Counted from the first letter of the stretch, positions 34,013-42,353 are shown. The stretch: DNA of 49,054 nt from an uncultured Clostridia bacterium (GCA_947625895.1 CANQPZ010000007.1:1-49054); one strand, 5' to 3'. Numbers and translations: made by a program. Notes: a model not told the origin generated them from the sequence alone.

Positions 34013-34276
34013 ATGGATCACGTTCTAATTGGAAAAGTGTACAGACATTTTAAAGGAAACTATTATTTTGTTGAAAATGTTGCTCTTGATTCGGAAACTA
34101 AGGAAAGAATGGTAGTTTATAAACCAGTATATGATAGAACAGACTCGCAAATTTGGGTTAGAAGAGAAAAAATGTTTTTAGAAGAAGTTCCTGCTGATAG
34201 ACCTGATAATGTAACTGGACAGACTGTTAGGTTCCAATTATGTGAAGATTTATCTAAAGACTATACAAAAAATTAG
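34013..34276 (+). CDS. DUF1653 protein
   Basis: The 87-aa protein 'GKVYRHFKGNYYFVENVALDSETKERMVVYKPVYDRTDSQIWVRREKMFLEEV' matches the DUF1653 pattern of a small beta domain. Function unknown. It lies between the serine T-box and serS, so it is made with seryl-tRNA synthetase under serine starvation. AGAGGAGG precedes the ATG. Confidence 0.85.
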   Translation: MDHVLIGKVYRHFKGNYYFVENVALDSETKERMVVYKPVYDRTDSQIWVRREKMFLEEVPADRPDNVTGQTVRFQLCEDLSKDYTKN

Positions 34277-34291
34277 AAAGGATTTTGAATT

Positions 34292-35578
34292 ATGATAGAT
34301 ATTAAATTTTTAAGAGAAAACCCTGATGTGGTTAAAGAAAACATCAAAAAGAAATTTCAAATGCATAAATTAGAACTTGTTGATGAAGTTATTGAATTAG
34401 ATAACAAAAACAGAGAGCTTAAACTTAAAGGTGATGAGCTTAGAATGAAAAGAAATTCACTAAGTGATCAAATTGGTGGATTAATGCGTGAAGGCAAAAA
34501 AGATGAAGCTGAAAAAGTTAAACTTGAAGTTAAAGAAATAAATGATACTTTAGCAGAAAATGAAAGATTAGAAGCTGAATATTCTGAAAAAGTAACAAAT
34601 ATTATGATGAAAATTCCTAATATTATGCATGAATCTGTTCCAGTAGGTAAAGATGATAGTGAAAATGTTGAGAACGAGAAATTTGGTGATCCAGTCGTTC
34701 CAAAATACGAAGTTCCATATCACACTGATATTATGGAAAGCTTAGCAGGTATTGATTTAGATTCTGCTCGTAGAGTTGCTGGAAATGGTTTCTATTACCT
34801 AGTTGGAGATATTGCAAGACTTCATTCAGCAATACTAAGCTATGCTAGAGATTTTATGATTAATAAAGGATTTACTTATTGTATTCCTCCATACATGATT
34901 CGTTCAGATGTTGTAACTGGAGTTATGAGCTTCGAAGAAATGGATGCAATGATGTATAAAATTGAAGGTGAAGATTTATATTTAATTGGAACTAGTGAAC
35001 ATTCTATGATTGGAAAATTTAAAGGACAACTTTTAGATAAGGCTTCTCTACCTTATACTATGACTTCTTATTCTCCATGTTTTAGAAAAGAAAAAGGTGC
35101 TCATGGTATAGAAGAACGTGGTGTTTACAGAATTCATCAATTTGAAAAACAAGAAATGATTGTTGTTTGTGAACCAGAAGAAAGTTATGAATGGTATGAT
35201 AAATTATGGCATTATACTGTTGAATTATTTAGAAGTATGGAAATTCCTGTTAGAACACTAGAATGTTGTAGTGGTGATTTGGCAGACTTAAAATCAAAGA
35301 GTGTTGATGTTGAAGCTTGGAGTCCTAGACAACAAAAATACTTTGAAGTTGGAAGTTGTTCAAATTTAACTGATGCTCAAGCTAGACGTTTAGGAATTAG
35401 AATTAAAGGTGAAAAAGGAAATTATTATGCACATACTTTAAATAATACAGTTGTTGCTCCACCTCGTATGTTAATCGCTTTCTTAGAAAATCATTATCAA
35501 GAAGATGGATCAGTTACTATTCCAGAAGTTTTACAACCTTATATGGGTGGAACAAAAGTATTAAAACCTAAAAAATAA
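34292..35578 (+). CDS. serS: Seryl-tRNA synthetase
   Basis: The 428-aa class II enzyme has the N-terminal tRNA-binding coiled coil (~residues 25-100), motif 2 'CFRKEKGAHGIEERGVYRIHQFEKQE' and motif 3 'NNTVVAPPRMLIAFLENH'. It is controlled by the T-box and followed by a strong terminator. Confidence 0.97.
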   Translation: MIDIKFLRENPDVVKENIKKKFQMHKLELVDEVIELDNKNRELKLKGDELRMKRNSLSDQIGGLMREGKKDEAEKVKLEVKEINDTLAENERLEAEYSEKVTNIMMKIPNIMHESVPVGKDDSENVENEKFGDPVVPKYEVPYHTDIMESLAGIDLDSARRVAGNGFYYLVGDIARLHSAILSYARDFMINKGFTYCIPPYMIRSDVVTGVMSFEEMDAMMYKIEGEDLYLIGTSEHSMIGKFKGQLLDKASLPYTMTSYSPCFRKEKGAHGIEERGVYRIHQFEKQEMIVVCEPEESYEWYDKLWHYTVELFRSMEIPVRTLECCSGDLADLKSKSVDVEAWSPRQQKYFEVGSCSNLTDAQARRLGIRIKGEKGNYYAHTLNNTVVAPPRMLIAFLENHYQEDGSVTIPEVLQPYMGGTKVLKPKK

Positions 35579-35590
35579 AGTTTAATTTAA

Positions 35591-35623
35591 TGCGAGAGGA
35601 AATCAAAAATCCTCTCGCATTTG
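35591..35623 (+). terminator. Intrinsic terminator of serS
   Basis: ATGCGAGAGGA pairs with TCCTCTCGCAT, followed by TTGTT. The stem is strong, though the T tract is short. Confidence 0.8.
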
Positions 35624-35624
35624 T

Positions 35625-35779
35625 TATATACTAGGAAAGTGCTCCGCATTTCCTAGTATATAAAGGCTTCGCCAAATTTGCACACAAATTTTTTAACAAA
35701 AATTTGGCGCTTAGAACAAAGACGCGGACAATTCAGAATAATTATTTTTTGCAAATTATATATTGTCCGCTTTTGTTCT
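35625..35779 (-). repeat. Three-hairpin dispersed repeat, copy B (inverted relative to copy A)
   Basis: Read on the minus strand it has the same three stems as 8491-8645: AGAACAAAAGCGGACA with TGTCCGCGTCTTTGTTCT, CGCCAAATTT with AAATTTGGCG, and TATATACTAGGAAA with TTTCCTAGTATATA. In the third stem, pairs that differ from copy A changed on both sides. It lies between serS and engB. Confidence 0.85.
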
Positions 35780-35831
35780 ATTCGCCATTTTATGATAAAA
35801 TATTTATAGTTTTTAGAAAGAGAGATTAGAT

Positions 35832-36410
35832 ATGAAAATTATAAATCCTAAATTTGAAATTTCAGCAGTAAAGCCTGCTCAATATCCAAAAAATGATTTA
35901 CCTCAAATTGTTTTAGTTGGTAAATCAAATGTTGGTAAATCATCTTTTATCAATACAATGATAAACAGAAAATCATTAGCCAGAACTAGTAACACTCCAG
36001 GAAAAACTAGACAGATAAATTTCTATAACATTGATGAGTCTTTTTATTTTGTTGATTTACCTGGTTATGGTTATAGTAAGCTAAGTAAGCAAGAACAAAT
36101 TAATATGGGAAAATTTATTGAAGATTATTTAGAGAATTGTAAAAACATTTCATTAATAGTTTTCTTAGTTGATATACGTCATAATCCTACAAATGATGAT
36201 CTTCTTATGCTTGATTATATTAAAAGAACAAATTTACCTTATATTATAATTGCAAATAAAGCAGACAAAATTGCTGTAACAAAAGTTGATGCAGAAGTTG
36301 CTAGAATAAAAGAATTTTTAGGATTATCTTTTTCTATTTTGCTTCCATTTTCTGCTGAAAGAAAAATCTATACTGAAAATGTATGGAATGAAATTGAAAA
36401 ATTTTTATAA
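35832..36410 (+). CDS. engB: Ribosome biogenesis GTPase EngB (YsxC)
   Basis: EngB is needed for 50S subunit assembly. The 192-aa protein has G1 'GKSNVGKSS', G2 'TSNTPGKTRQINFY', G3 'DLPGYGYSK' and G4 'ANKADK'. Its usual neighbour lon is not in the window. AAAGAGAG precedes the ATG. Confidence 0.95.
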   Translation: MKIINPKFEISAVKPAQYPKNDLPQIVLVGKSNVGKSSFINTMINRKSLARTSNTPGKTRQINFYNIDESFYFVDLPGYGYSKLSKQEQINMGKFIEDYLENCKNISLIVFLVDIRHNPTNDDLLMLDYIKRTNLPYIIIANKADKIAVTKVDAEVARIKEFLGLSFSILLPFSAERKIYTENVWNEIEKFL

Positions 36411-36431
36411 TTGTAACATATTATTTTTATA

Positions 36432-36473
36432 TAAAAGAGCGGCCCGCCGGCATTCCAGCGGGTCGCTCTTTCC
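36432..36473. terminator. GC-rich terminator shared by engB and the orphan gene
   Basis: AGAGCGgCCCGC pairs with GCGGGtCGCTCT; T-rich sequence follows on both strands. Like the other orphan-gene terminators it is unusually GC-rich. Confidence 0.85.
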
Positions 36474-36740
36474 TTATTTAATTTTTACCTCGATCGTAGT
36501 GTCATCAATCTTTTGGATTGTTACACTGGCCATTGCCTTGAAGAAGTCTAAGCTTATAATAGCCTCAACACTGTCATTAAACCGAGGATCATCAGAAGTG
36601 CTGACCGCATATGCTGCGATCTTTCTTCTGTTTTTTCTTTCAATGGGTCTAGCGGAACGTAACAATACGTACCACCCATTGACGGGGATTAATTCGGCTA
36701 CCTTTAGTTCATTTTTCTTTTTGTTCTTTTTCCGAAACAT
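36474..36740 (-). CDS. GC-rich orphan small protein of unknown function
   Basis: I do not recognise this 88-aa protein. The start is very basic (MFRKKNKKKNELK), then comes 'VAELIPVNGWYVLLRSARPIERKNRRKIAAYAVSTSDDPRFNDSVEAIISLDFFKAMASVTIQKIDDTTIEVKIK', which looks like a small mixed alpha/beta domain. A 60-base sample counts 45% G+C. AGGAGG lies seven bases before the ATG, a TATAAT is upstream, and a private terminator follows: a self-contained unit like those at 22.2 and 48.4 kb. Confidence 0.65.
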   Translation of the reverse strand: MFRKKNKKKNELKVAELIPVNGWYVLLRSARPIERKNRRKIAAYAVSTSDDPRFNDSVEAIISLDFFKAMASVTIQKIDDTTIEVKIK

Positions 36741-36828
36741 TCCTTTACCTCCTATCTTTCTATACTTTAATTATACCATAAATTAGGTCTTTTTTCATTT
36801 ACTAATAACATGTTTTAACAATTTAAAA

Positions 36829-37590
36829 CTATTTTTTATTTCTGTTGTTTATCAATACAATTCCAAATAAAGTTATAAGTGCTATTGTTGCTAAAATCGG
36901 TAACATATTTATTTTTCCTGTTTTAGGAGTTGTGTCTCCTGTTGTTGGAGCTGAAGCTGCTTCTCTTTCTGCCACAACATTATCATAATCAGTTTTATTC
37001 CACTCTGATGCCGTATTGTTTTTTGCAAATAACTGTATTCCTTCTGCCTTTATAGTTACTGTTAGAGTTGTTACAGTTGCATCAGGATCTGGATCAGTTT
37101 CACTTGTTAACCAAGTAATTGCTTTTGTAAAAAATAAATCTTTGCCTTCTCTTACAGCACTAGTTAAATTAGCTTTTGACACTGGAAAATAATAGTCTAA
37201 AGATTTGCCCTCATTATCTGATAATTGTTCTACATTTCCATTATCAATCTTATAATGTGTATAAGTTTTTCCATTAGTCTCTTTAGGAGTTAATCTTACT
37301 CCTAGCCATGCAAATCCATCAGGTCTATCACGATCTGCTCCTATAATTTTTAATTCTGCTGCAGAATACGTTACCTGTGCCACATCTTTTTTCTCTCCTG
37401 ATTTTTGAACAGATATTGAAACTGTTGGCACAGTTCCTGCATTATGCAATGTATCTTCATTTGTAATATCAGATACTGTTACATATTCGCCATCTGTTTT
37501 TTGTCTTTCTGTTGTATCTGCCATTACTGGTATTATTCCAATCATTATAGTAATTACCAATAATATAGTAATTTTTAAAATTCTTTTCAT
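36829..37590 (-). CDS. Sortase-type surface protein, family A, without the leader cassette
   Basis: The 253-aa protein has a signal peptide (MKRILKITILLVITIMIGIIPVMA), a family A ectodomain ('VSDITNEDTLH...VTYSAAELKI...FAWLGVRLTPKE...GKSLDYYFPVS...GKDLFFTKAITWL') and a sorting signal of TPKTG, hydrophobic stretch and basic tail NNRNKK. TPKTG resembles the (S/P/N)PxTG sites of clostridial sortases more than classic LPXTG. Unlike its five neighbours it has no GA-tract leader, and its hydrophobic C-terminal segment is more diverged. It may be the oldest copy or may depend on read-through. Confidence 0.75.
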   Translation of the reverse strand: MKRILKITILLVITIMIGIIPVMADTTERQKTDGEYVTVSDITNEDTLHNAGTVPTVSISVQKSGEKKDVAQVTYSAAELKIIGADRDRPDGFAWLGVRLTPKETNGKTYTHYKIDNGNVEQLSDNEGKSLDYYFPVSKANLTSAVREGKDLFFTKAITWLTSETDPDPDATVTTLTVTIKAEGIQLFAKNNTASEWNKTDYDNVVAEREAASAPTTGDTTPKTGKINMLPILATIALITLFGIVLINNRNKK

Positions 37591-37714
37591 CTTTTTCCCC
37601 TTTCAATTATTTTTTACATTTATATTCTCGAATTTTAAAAACATCACAAATGAACATGCTGAATATTTAAATTTAAACTTAAAATTCTTCTATCATTTAT
37701 CTATTTTTAAACAT

Positions 37715-37748
37715 AAAAAAGTCTTGAAAGTTGATACTTTCAAGACTT
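37715..37748 (-). terminator. Terminator of surface gene 2
   Basis: AAGTCTTGAAAG pairs with CTTTCAAGACTT, followed on the minus strand by TTTTTT. A run of TTA repeats (37747-37767) lies between it and the stop codon. Confidence 0.85.
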
Positions 37749-37768
37749 ATTATTATTATTATTATTTA

Positions 37769-38533
37769 TTAGTTTCTTTTAAGAATAACAGCTCCTGCTA
37801 ATGTTACTACTGCAACTAGTCCTAATGCTGGTAAATAATTTTCTACACCTGTTTTTGGTGTTGTATCTTTTTCTGCTTTTTCAGCTTCTGCTTTCTTTGC
37901 TGTTTCTCTTGCTGCTACTGCATTGTTGTAGCTTTCTTCGTTCCATTCTGGATTTTCATCATTTTCATCATATACTAACATTTTATCAGCTTTTACTATT
38001 ACTTTTAAATTAGTTACTGGTGCATCTGCTTCTTCTGATTCTTCCTCTTCTAACCATACAATTTGATCTGTATAAACTAAGTCTTTTCCACCTTTAACTG
38101 CTTCTTCTAGTTTTGCTGGTGTTACAGCTACATAATAATCAACTGATTTTCCATCATTATCTAGGTCTCCTTTTGATACTATGCTGCAGCTATATTTTGT
38201 ATATGTTTCAGTAGGTGTTAATCTTACTCCTAGCCAAGCTGCATCTATTGGTCTAGATACTTCACCTTCACCTTTAGGAACTATTTTTAAATCAGCAGCT
38301 TTATAAGTAACTACTACTGTAGATACATTATCTCCTTCTTCTAAATCAATAGTTACTTCTGGTTCTCCAACTTCACCATTTGCGCTTATGCTATCTTCAT
38401 TAGTAATATCAGATACTTTTATAGTTGTTCCTTCTTTTGTAGCACGTTCTTCAGTTTGAGCTGCAAATACTGGTAATACACATAATACTAATGCAATTGC
38501 TAGTATTGTTGTTATTGTTAATATTTTCTTCAT
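37769..38533 (-). CDS. Sortase-type surface protein, family A (gene 2)
   Basis: The 254-aa protein has a signal peptide (MKKILTITTILAIALVLCVLPVFA) and the family A domain 'VSDITNEDSISANGEVGEPEVTIDLEEGDNVSTVVVTYKAADLKI...DAAWLGVRLTPTETYTKYSCSIVSKGDLDNDGKSVDYYVAVTPAKLEEAVKGGKDLVYTDQIVWLEEEE'. A charged Ala/Glu/Lys spacer and 'DTTPKTGVENYLPALGLVAVVTLAGAVILKRN' follow. GGGAG fits the ATG at MKKIL, not the earlier MKGERN. Expression should depend on the leader at 38610-38741, whose GA tract is in frame. Confidence 0.8.
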   Translation of the reverse strand: MKKILTITTILAIALVLCVLPVFAAQTEERATKEGTTIKVSDITNEDSISANGEVGEPEVTIDLEEGDNVSTVVVTYKAADLKIVPKGEGEVSRPIDAAWLGVRLTPTETYTKYSCSIVSKGDLDNDGKSVDYYVAVTPAKLEEAVKGGKDLVYTDQIVWLEEEESEEADAPVTNLKVIVKADKMLVYDENDENPEWNEESYNNAVAARETAKKAEAEKAEKDTTPKTGVENYLPALGLVAVVTLAGAVILKRN

Positions 38534-38590
38534 ATTTCTTTCTCCCTTCATAAAAAATATTTATATAATTTTAAAAAATTGAAAACCACT

Positions 38591-38609
38591 AAAAAAAGGC
38601 AAGCTAATA

Positions 38610-38623
<14 letters not shown>
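38591..38623 (-). terminator. Attenuator-like terminator at the end of leader 1
   Basis: On the minus strand GaCAAGC pairs with GCTTGcC, followed by TTTTTTT. The leader 1 stop codon (TAA) lies in the loop, and the surface gene starts ~60 bases on. Confidence 0.8.
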
Positions 38624-38741
<118 letters not shown>

Positions 38742-38771
38742 ATTTATTTCCTCATTTTCTTAGTTTTGTCC

Positions 38772-38800
38772 ATATTATCATTACAATCTTAATTTGTCAA
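38772..38800 (-). promoter_or_regulatory. Promoter of leader 1 and surface gene 2
   Basis: Minus-strand TTGACA, 17-bp spacer, TAATAT, about 30 bases before the leader ATG. Confidence 0.85.
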
Positions 38801-38827
38801 TATTTGCATTGAATATTCTTTTTCACA

Positions 38828-38866
38828 AAAAAATACCTCGAAAGATTTTCTTTCAAGGTATTTTTT
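38828..38866 (-). terminator. Terminator of surface gene 3
   Basis: AAAATACCTcGAAAG pairs with CTTTCaAGGTATTTT, with a T run on the minus strand, nine bases past the stop codon. Confidence 0.85.
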
Positions 38867-38874
38867 AATATTTA

Positions 38875-39627
38875 CTAATTTCTTTTAAGAACAACAGCTC
38901 CTGCTAATGTTACTACTGCAACTAGTCCTAAAGCTGGTAAATAATTTTCTACACCTGTTTTTGGTGTTGTATCTTTTTCTGCTTTTTCAGCTTCTGCTTT
39001 CTTTGCTTCTTCTCTTGCTGCTACTGCATTGTTGTAAGTTTCTTCATTCCATTTTTCTTCATTGTCTTCTTTATCAAATATTTTCATTTGATCAGCTTTA
39101 ACTATTACTGTTAAGTAAGTTACTGGTGCACTTTCTTCATCAGATCCATCATTTTCTAACCATATAATTTTTTCAGTATAAACTAAGTCTTTTCCACCTT
39201 TAACTGCTTCTTCTAATTTTTCTGGTGTTACAGCTACATAATAGTCAACTGATTTTCCTTCATTATCTTCTATGTCTGCTTTTGATACTAAGCTACAGCT
39301 AAATTTAGTATATGTTTCATCGTCAACGGGTGTTAATCTTACACCTAGCCAAGCTGCATCCATTCCTCTATCTGTTCCATCTTTCATTCTATCAACTATT
39401 TTTAATTCAGCAGCTGAGTATGTAACTACTACTGTATCTGAGTTATCTCCTTCTGTTACAGTAACATCTACAGATGGTTCTCCTGCATCACTATGTAAGC
39501 TATCTTCATTAGTAATGTCTTCTACTTCTACAACTGATCCTGTTGCAGAATTGGCTGCAAATACAGGTAATACACATAATACTAATGCAATTGCTAGTAT
39601 TGTTGTTATTGTTAATATTTTCTTCAT
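38875..39627 (-). CDS. Sortase-type surface protein, family A (gene 3)
   Basis: The 250-aa protein is the closest paralogue of gene 2: the same signal peptide, a family A domain ('VEDITNEDSLHSDAGEPSVDVTVTEGDNSDTVVVTYSAAELKI...MDAAWLGVRLTPVDDETYTKFSCSLVSKADIEDNEGKSVDYYVAVTPEKLEEAVKGGKDLVYTEKIIWLE') and an identical spacer and TPKTG anchor. N- and C-termini are nearly identical to gene 2 while the middle differs. Its leader (39753-39824) is out of frame. Confidence 0.8.
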   Translation of the reverse strand: MKKILTITTILAIALVLCVLPVFAANSATGSVVEVEDITNEDSLHSDAGEPSVDVTVTEGDNSDTVVVTYSAAELKIVDRMKDGTDRGMDAAWLGVRLTPVDDETYTKFSCSLVSKADIEDNEGKSVDYYVAVTPEKLEEAVKGGKDLVYTEKIIWLENDGSDEESAPVTYLTVIVKADQMKIFDKEDNEEKWNEETYNNAVAAREEAKKAEAEKAEKDTTPKTGVENYLPALGLVAVVTLAGAVVLKRN

Positions 39628-39684
39628 ATTTTTTTCTCCCTTCATAAAAAATATTTATTTAATTTTAAAAAATTGAAAACAACT

Positions 39685-39716
39685 AAAAAAGGCAAGCTAA
39701 TATTATATTGCTTGTC
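39685..39716 (-). terminator. Attenuator-like terminator at the end of leader 2
   Basis: Same stem as in leader 1: GaCAAGC with GCTTGcC, then TTTTTT on the minus strand. Confidence 0.8.
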
Positions 39717-39752
39717 TTATATTATTTTTAAGCATGACAAATAAACCTTCTT

Positions 39753-39824
39753 TCATTTTTTTAGAAGTGTAACTCTCTCTCTCTCTCTCTCTCTTACAGT
39801 GCCAAGGTTTACATTGTTTTTCAT
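39753..39824 (-). CDS. Leader ORF 2 with (GA)n tract, frameshifted
   Basis: MKNNVNLGTV plus seven Arg-Glu residues, then VTLLKK and a stop: 23 codons. The tract is 22 nt (39773-39794), ten shorter than in leader 1, which moves the frame. The conserved tail 'SYTSKKMKEGLFVMLKNNIRQAI' is intact in another frame and would end at 39703, inside the terminator. Confidence 0.65.
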   Translation of the reverse strand: MKNNVNLGTVRERERERVTLLKK

Positions 39825-39854
39825 ATTTATTTCCTCATTTTCTTAGTTTTGTCC

Positions 39855-39883
39855 ATATTATCATTACAATCTTAATTTGTCAA
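39855..39883 (-). promoter_or_regulatory. Promoter of leader 2 and surface gene 3
   Basis: Minus-strand TTGACA, 17-bp spacer, TAATAT, matching leader 1. Confidence 0.85.
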
Positions 39884-39908
39884 TATTTGCATTGAATATT
39901 CTTTTTCA

Positions 39909-39950
39909 CAAAAAAATACCTCGAAAGATTTTCTTTCAAGGTATTTTTTA
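39909..39950 (-). terminator. Terminator of surface gene 4
   Basis: AAAATACCTcGAAAG pairs with CTTTCaAGGTATTTT, followed by a T run on the minus strand. Same as the terminator of gene 3. Confidence 0.85.
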
Positions 39951-39957
39951 ATATTTA

Positions 39958-40746
39958 CTAATTTCTTTTAAGAACAACAGCTCCTGCAAAAGTTACTACT
40001 GCAACTAATCCTAGAACTGGTAAGTAATTTACTACACCTGTTTTTGGTGTATCATCTTTCTTAGATTCTTCCGTTGTATTTTGTGCAGGTTCTTCTTCTT
40101 TATTTGCTTCTACAGCTGCTTCATATATTTCTTCATCCCATACTTCTTCACTATTATCTTTATCAAATACAGTTGTATTTGCAATATTTAATACTACTGT
40201 TAATTTTGTAGTTGGCGCATCTTCGTCGTCAGCATCTTCACTTGTATACCAAGTATATGTTTTTTCGAAAATTACATATTTTCCATCTACTACTTTTCCA
40301 TCTTCAATTGCTTGTTCTAATATATCTGCAGTTACTGGTATAAATCTGTTGTGGCATTGTGGATCTCCTAATGCTGTTACTGTGTCACTTCCAGACACTT
40401 TATAATGTGTATATTTTTGATCTTTTGGTGTTAATCTTACACCTAACCAAGCTGCATCTACTGGTCTTGAACCTTTTTCTGCTAATATTCTTAAATCAGC
40501 TTCATTATATGTAACTGTTATTACATCATTGTCTCCATCTGATACAACCTCAAATTCTACATTTGGTTTAGCACCTTCTGTATGTAAAGTGTCTTTATCA
40601 GTTATATCTGCTACATCTACAGTTTTTCCACTTTCATCTTTTGCATTTTCTGTAGAAGGATCTGGTTTAGAAGCAGCAAATGCTGGTGATACAAATAATA
40701 CTAACGCAATTAGTAGTACTGTTGTGATTGTTAATATTTTTTTCAT
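39958..40746 (-). CDS. Sortase-type surface protein, family A (gene 4)
   Basis: The 262-aa protein has a signal peptide (MKKILTITTVLLIALVLFVSPAFA) and a more diverged family A domain ('VADITDKDTLHTEGAKPNVEFEVVSDGDNDVITVTYNEADLRI...VDAAWLGVRLTPKDQKYTHYKVSGSDTV...TYTWYTSEDADDEDAPTTKLTVVLNIANTTVF'). The anchor is 'KKDDTPKTGVVNYLPVLGLVAVVTFAGAVVLKRN'. GGGAG lies upstream of the ATG. Its leader at 40816-40953 is in frame. Confidence 0.8.
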   Translation of the reverse strand: MKKILTITTVLLIALVLFVSPAFAASKPDPSTENAKDESGKTVDVADITDKDTLHTEGAKPNVEFEVVSDGDNDVITVTYNEADLRILAEKGSRPVDAAWLGVRLTPKDQKYTHYKVSGSDTVTALGDPQCHNRFIPVTADILEQAIEDGKVVDGKYVIFEKTYTWYTSEDADDEDAPTTKLTVVLNIANTTVFDKDNSEEVWDEEIYEAAVEANKEEEPAQNTTEESKKDDTPKTGVVNYLPVLGLVAVVTFAGAVVLKRN

Positions 40747-40815
40747 ATTTTTTCTCCCTTCATAAAAAATATATATTTGATTTTAAAATATTGAAAACAA
40801 CTAAAAAAAGGCAGG

Positions 40816-40953
<138 letters not shown>

Positions 40954-40982
40954 AATTATACCTCATATTCATAGTTTAAGTC

Positions 40983-41011
40983 ATATTATCATTACTAGCT
41001 TAGTTTGTCAA
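40983..41011 (-). promoter_or_regulatory. Promoter of leader 3 and surface gene 4
   Basis: Minus-strand TTGACA, 17-bp spacer, TAATAT. Confidence 0.85.
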
Positions 41012-41039
41012 CACTTATACCTTGAATATTCTTTTGCAT

Positions 41040-41082
41040 AAAAAATACCTTGAAAGAAAAATCTTTCAAGGTATTTTTTATT
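41040..41082 (-). terminator. Terminator of surface gene 5
   Basis: AAAATACCTTGAAAGA pairs with TCTTTCAAGGTATTTT, with T-rich sequence beyond on the minus strand. Confidence 0.85.
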
Positions 41083-41090
41083 AATACTTA

Positions 41091-42305
41091 TTATTTTCTT
41101 TTAGAGATAACAATTCCTGCTAAAGTTGCTACTGCAACTAATCCTAATGCTGGTAAATAATTTACTATACCTGTTTTTGGTGTATCATCTTTTTCTTCAC
41201 CTTTTGTTGATGGTACTGTGTAATCTCCTTCAACTACTACACTATTTACTGTAACTTTTCCTTCACCTTCATTTATAACTGTAAATCCAGCTACAGCTCC
41301 TGTAATGTTTACATTGCCTTGAAGAACAGTTAATTTTGCATTTGCATCTGTTTTAGCTTCTTCTATTGCACCTTCTGCATAATCTCCTACAAAATATGTT
41401 TCTCCTATTTTAACAGCTACTGCTTCTTCTGCTGTATCAAATAATGTTACTTCTGCGCCATCTGAATCTATAACACCATTTGCTAAGTATAAGTCTAATT
41501 GACTTTTATCAGCAGAACTTCCAATAACTGTCATTCCTTCACGGTTCATAACTACTAATGAATCACCATCTGTTTCTACAGAGTTGATTGTTAAAACTGC
41601 ATCTTCACTTCCTATGTTTCCTATAGCTGAAGTGTTGTCTGAAGTTGTGTTTACTGTTGCTCCAGTAATTGACATATTTCCTTCATTTCTTAATGCATAG
41701 AAATTTCCTTGTTCATCAAATGTTGCTGCTTTAACATATGCTATACCATTATTGCTTAAAAGTTCATTTGAACCTGTTACTTTTACATTATCTTCAATTG
41801 TTAAAACACCTGATTCTGTATTTTTAATTACAGGAATATTATTAACTTTTGTTGTTCCTGTAATTTCACCTGTTTTAATTACTAATGTTCCTGCATTATA
41901 TATTGTTGGAACATCTTCTGTTCCTGTTCTTTGGTAAATTTTTCCTGAATTTCCCTTAGAATCAACAATTGTTAATTTTCCACCTGGAAATACATTTATT
42001 GTAGAACAATTTGTTGAAAAATTCGTTAATGAAAATCCATTTAAATCAAGTTCTATATTTTGTCCTGCTTTAGCCTCAATGTCCATTCCCGCGTTGTCTG
42101 ATGCACTATAAACTGCATTTCTGTTTAATTTCATTTTAACAACACCTTGGTCATCTGGTTCTTCTTTGTCAATTGGGCATCCAGGCCATGTCTCGTTTGA
42201 TGCATCAAAAGCAAATGTTCTCATTGGAAATGAAATTACTGTTGAAAATAAAGCTATTATTGCTATTGCTGCAACTACAAATATAATTCTTTTAGTCTTT
42301 TTCAT
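41091..42305 (-). CDS. Sortase-type surface protein, family B, beta-helix-like (gene 5)
   Basis: The 404-aa protein has a signal peptide (~residues 1-33) and an ectodomain of short repeated beta turns of the parallel beta-helix kind: 'ELDLNGFSLTNFSTNCSTINVFPGGKLTIVDSKGNSGKIYQ...TIYNAGTLVIKTGEITGT...VIKNTESGVLTIEDNVKVTGSNELLSNNG...NEGNMSITGATVNTTSDNTSAIGNIG'. It is unrelated to family A, yet the anchor 'KDDTPKTGIVNYLPALGLVAVATLAGIVISKRK' and the upstream cassette are the same. Likely an adhesin or glycan-binding protein, by fold only. Its leader (42386-42493) is frameshifted. Confidence 0.78.
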   Translation of the reverse strand: MKKTKRIIFVVAAIAIIALFSTVISFPMRTFAFDASNETWPGCPIDKEEPDDQGVVKMKLNRNAVYSASDNAGMDIEAKAGQNIELDLNGFSLTNFSTNCSTINVFPGGKLTIVDSKGNSGKIYQRTGTEDVPTIYNAGTLVIKTGEITGTTKVNNIPVIKNTESGVLTIEDNVKVTGSNELLSNNGIAYVKAATFDEQGNFYALRNEGNMSITGATVNTTSDNTSAIGNIGSEDAVLTINSVETDGDSLVVMNREGMTVIGSSADKSQLDLYLANGVIDSDGAEVTLFDTAEEAVAVKIGETYFVGDYAEGAIEEAKTDANAKLTVLQGNVNITGAVAGFTVINEGEGKVTVNSVVVEGDYTVPSTKGEEKDDTPKTGIVNYLPALGLVAVATLAGIVISKRK

Positions 42306-42353
42306 ACCTTTCTTCCTTTCTTTTTATATATTTTTTAATATTAAAAGCAATTC

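Noticed and set aside
36379-36786. 135-aa plus-strand ORF overlapping engB's end and the orphan gene
   Set aside because: It runs through the GC-rich terminator hairpin and antisense to the better-supported minus-strand gene, and has no ribosome site.
37801-38013. Track ORF of 70 aa rich in Leu on the plus strand, and the similar 38907-39101 ORF
   Set aside because: These are antisense shadows of the conserved anchor-coding ends of surface genes 2 and 3; the composition is that of a reversed Ala/Glu/Lys-rich spacer.
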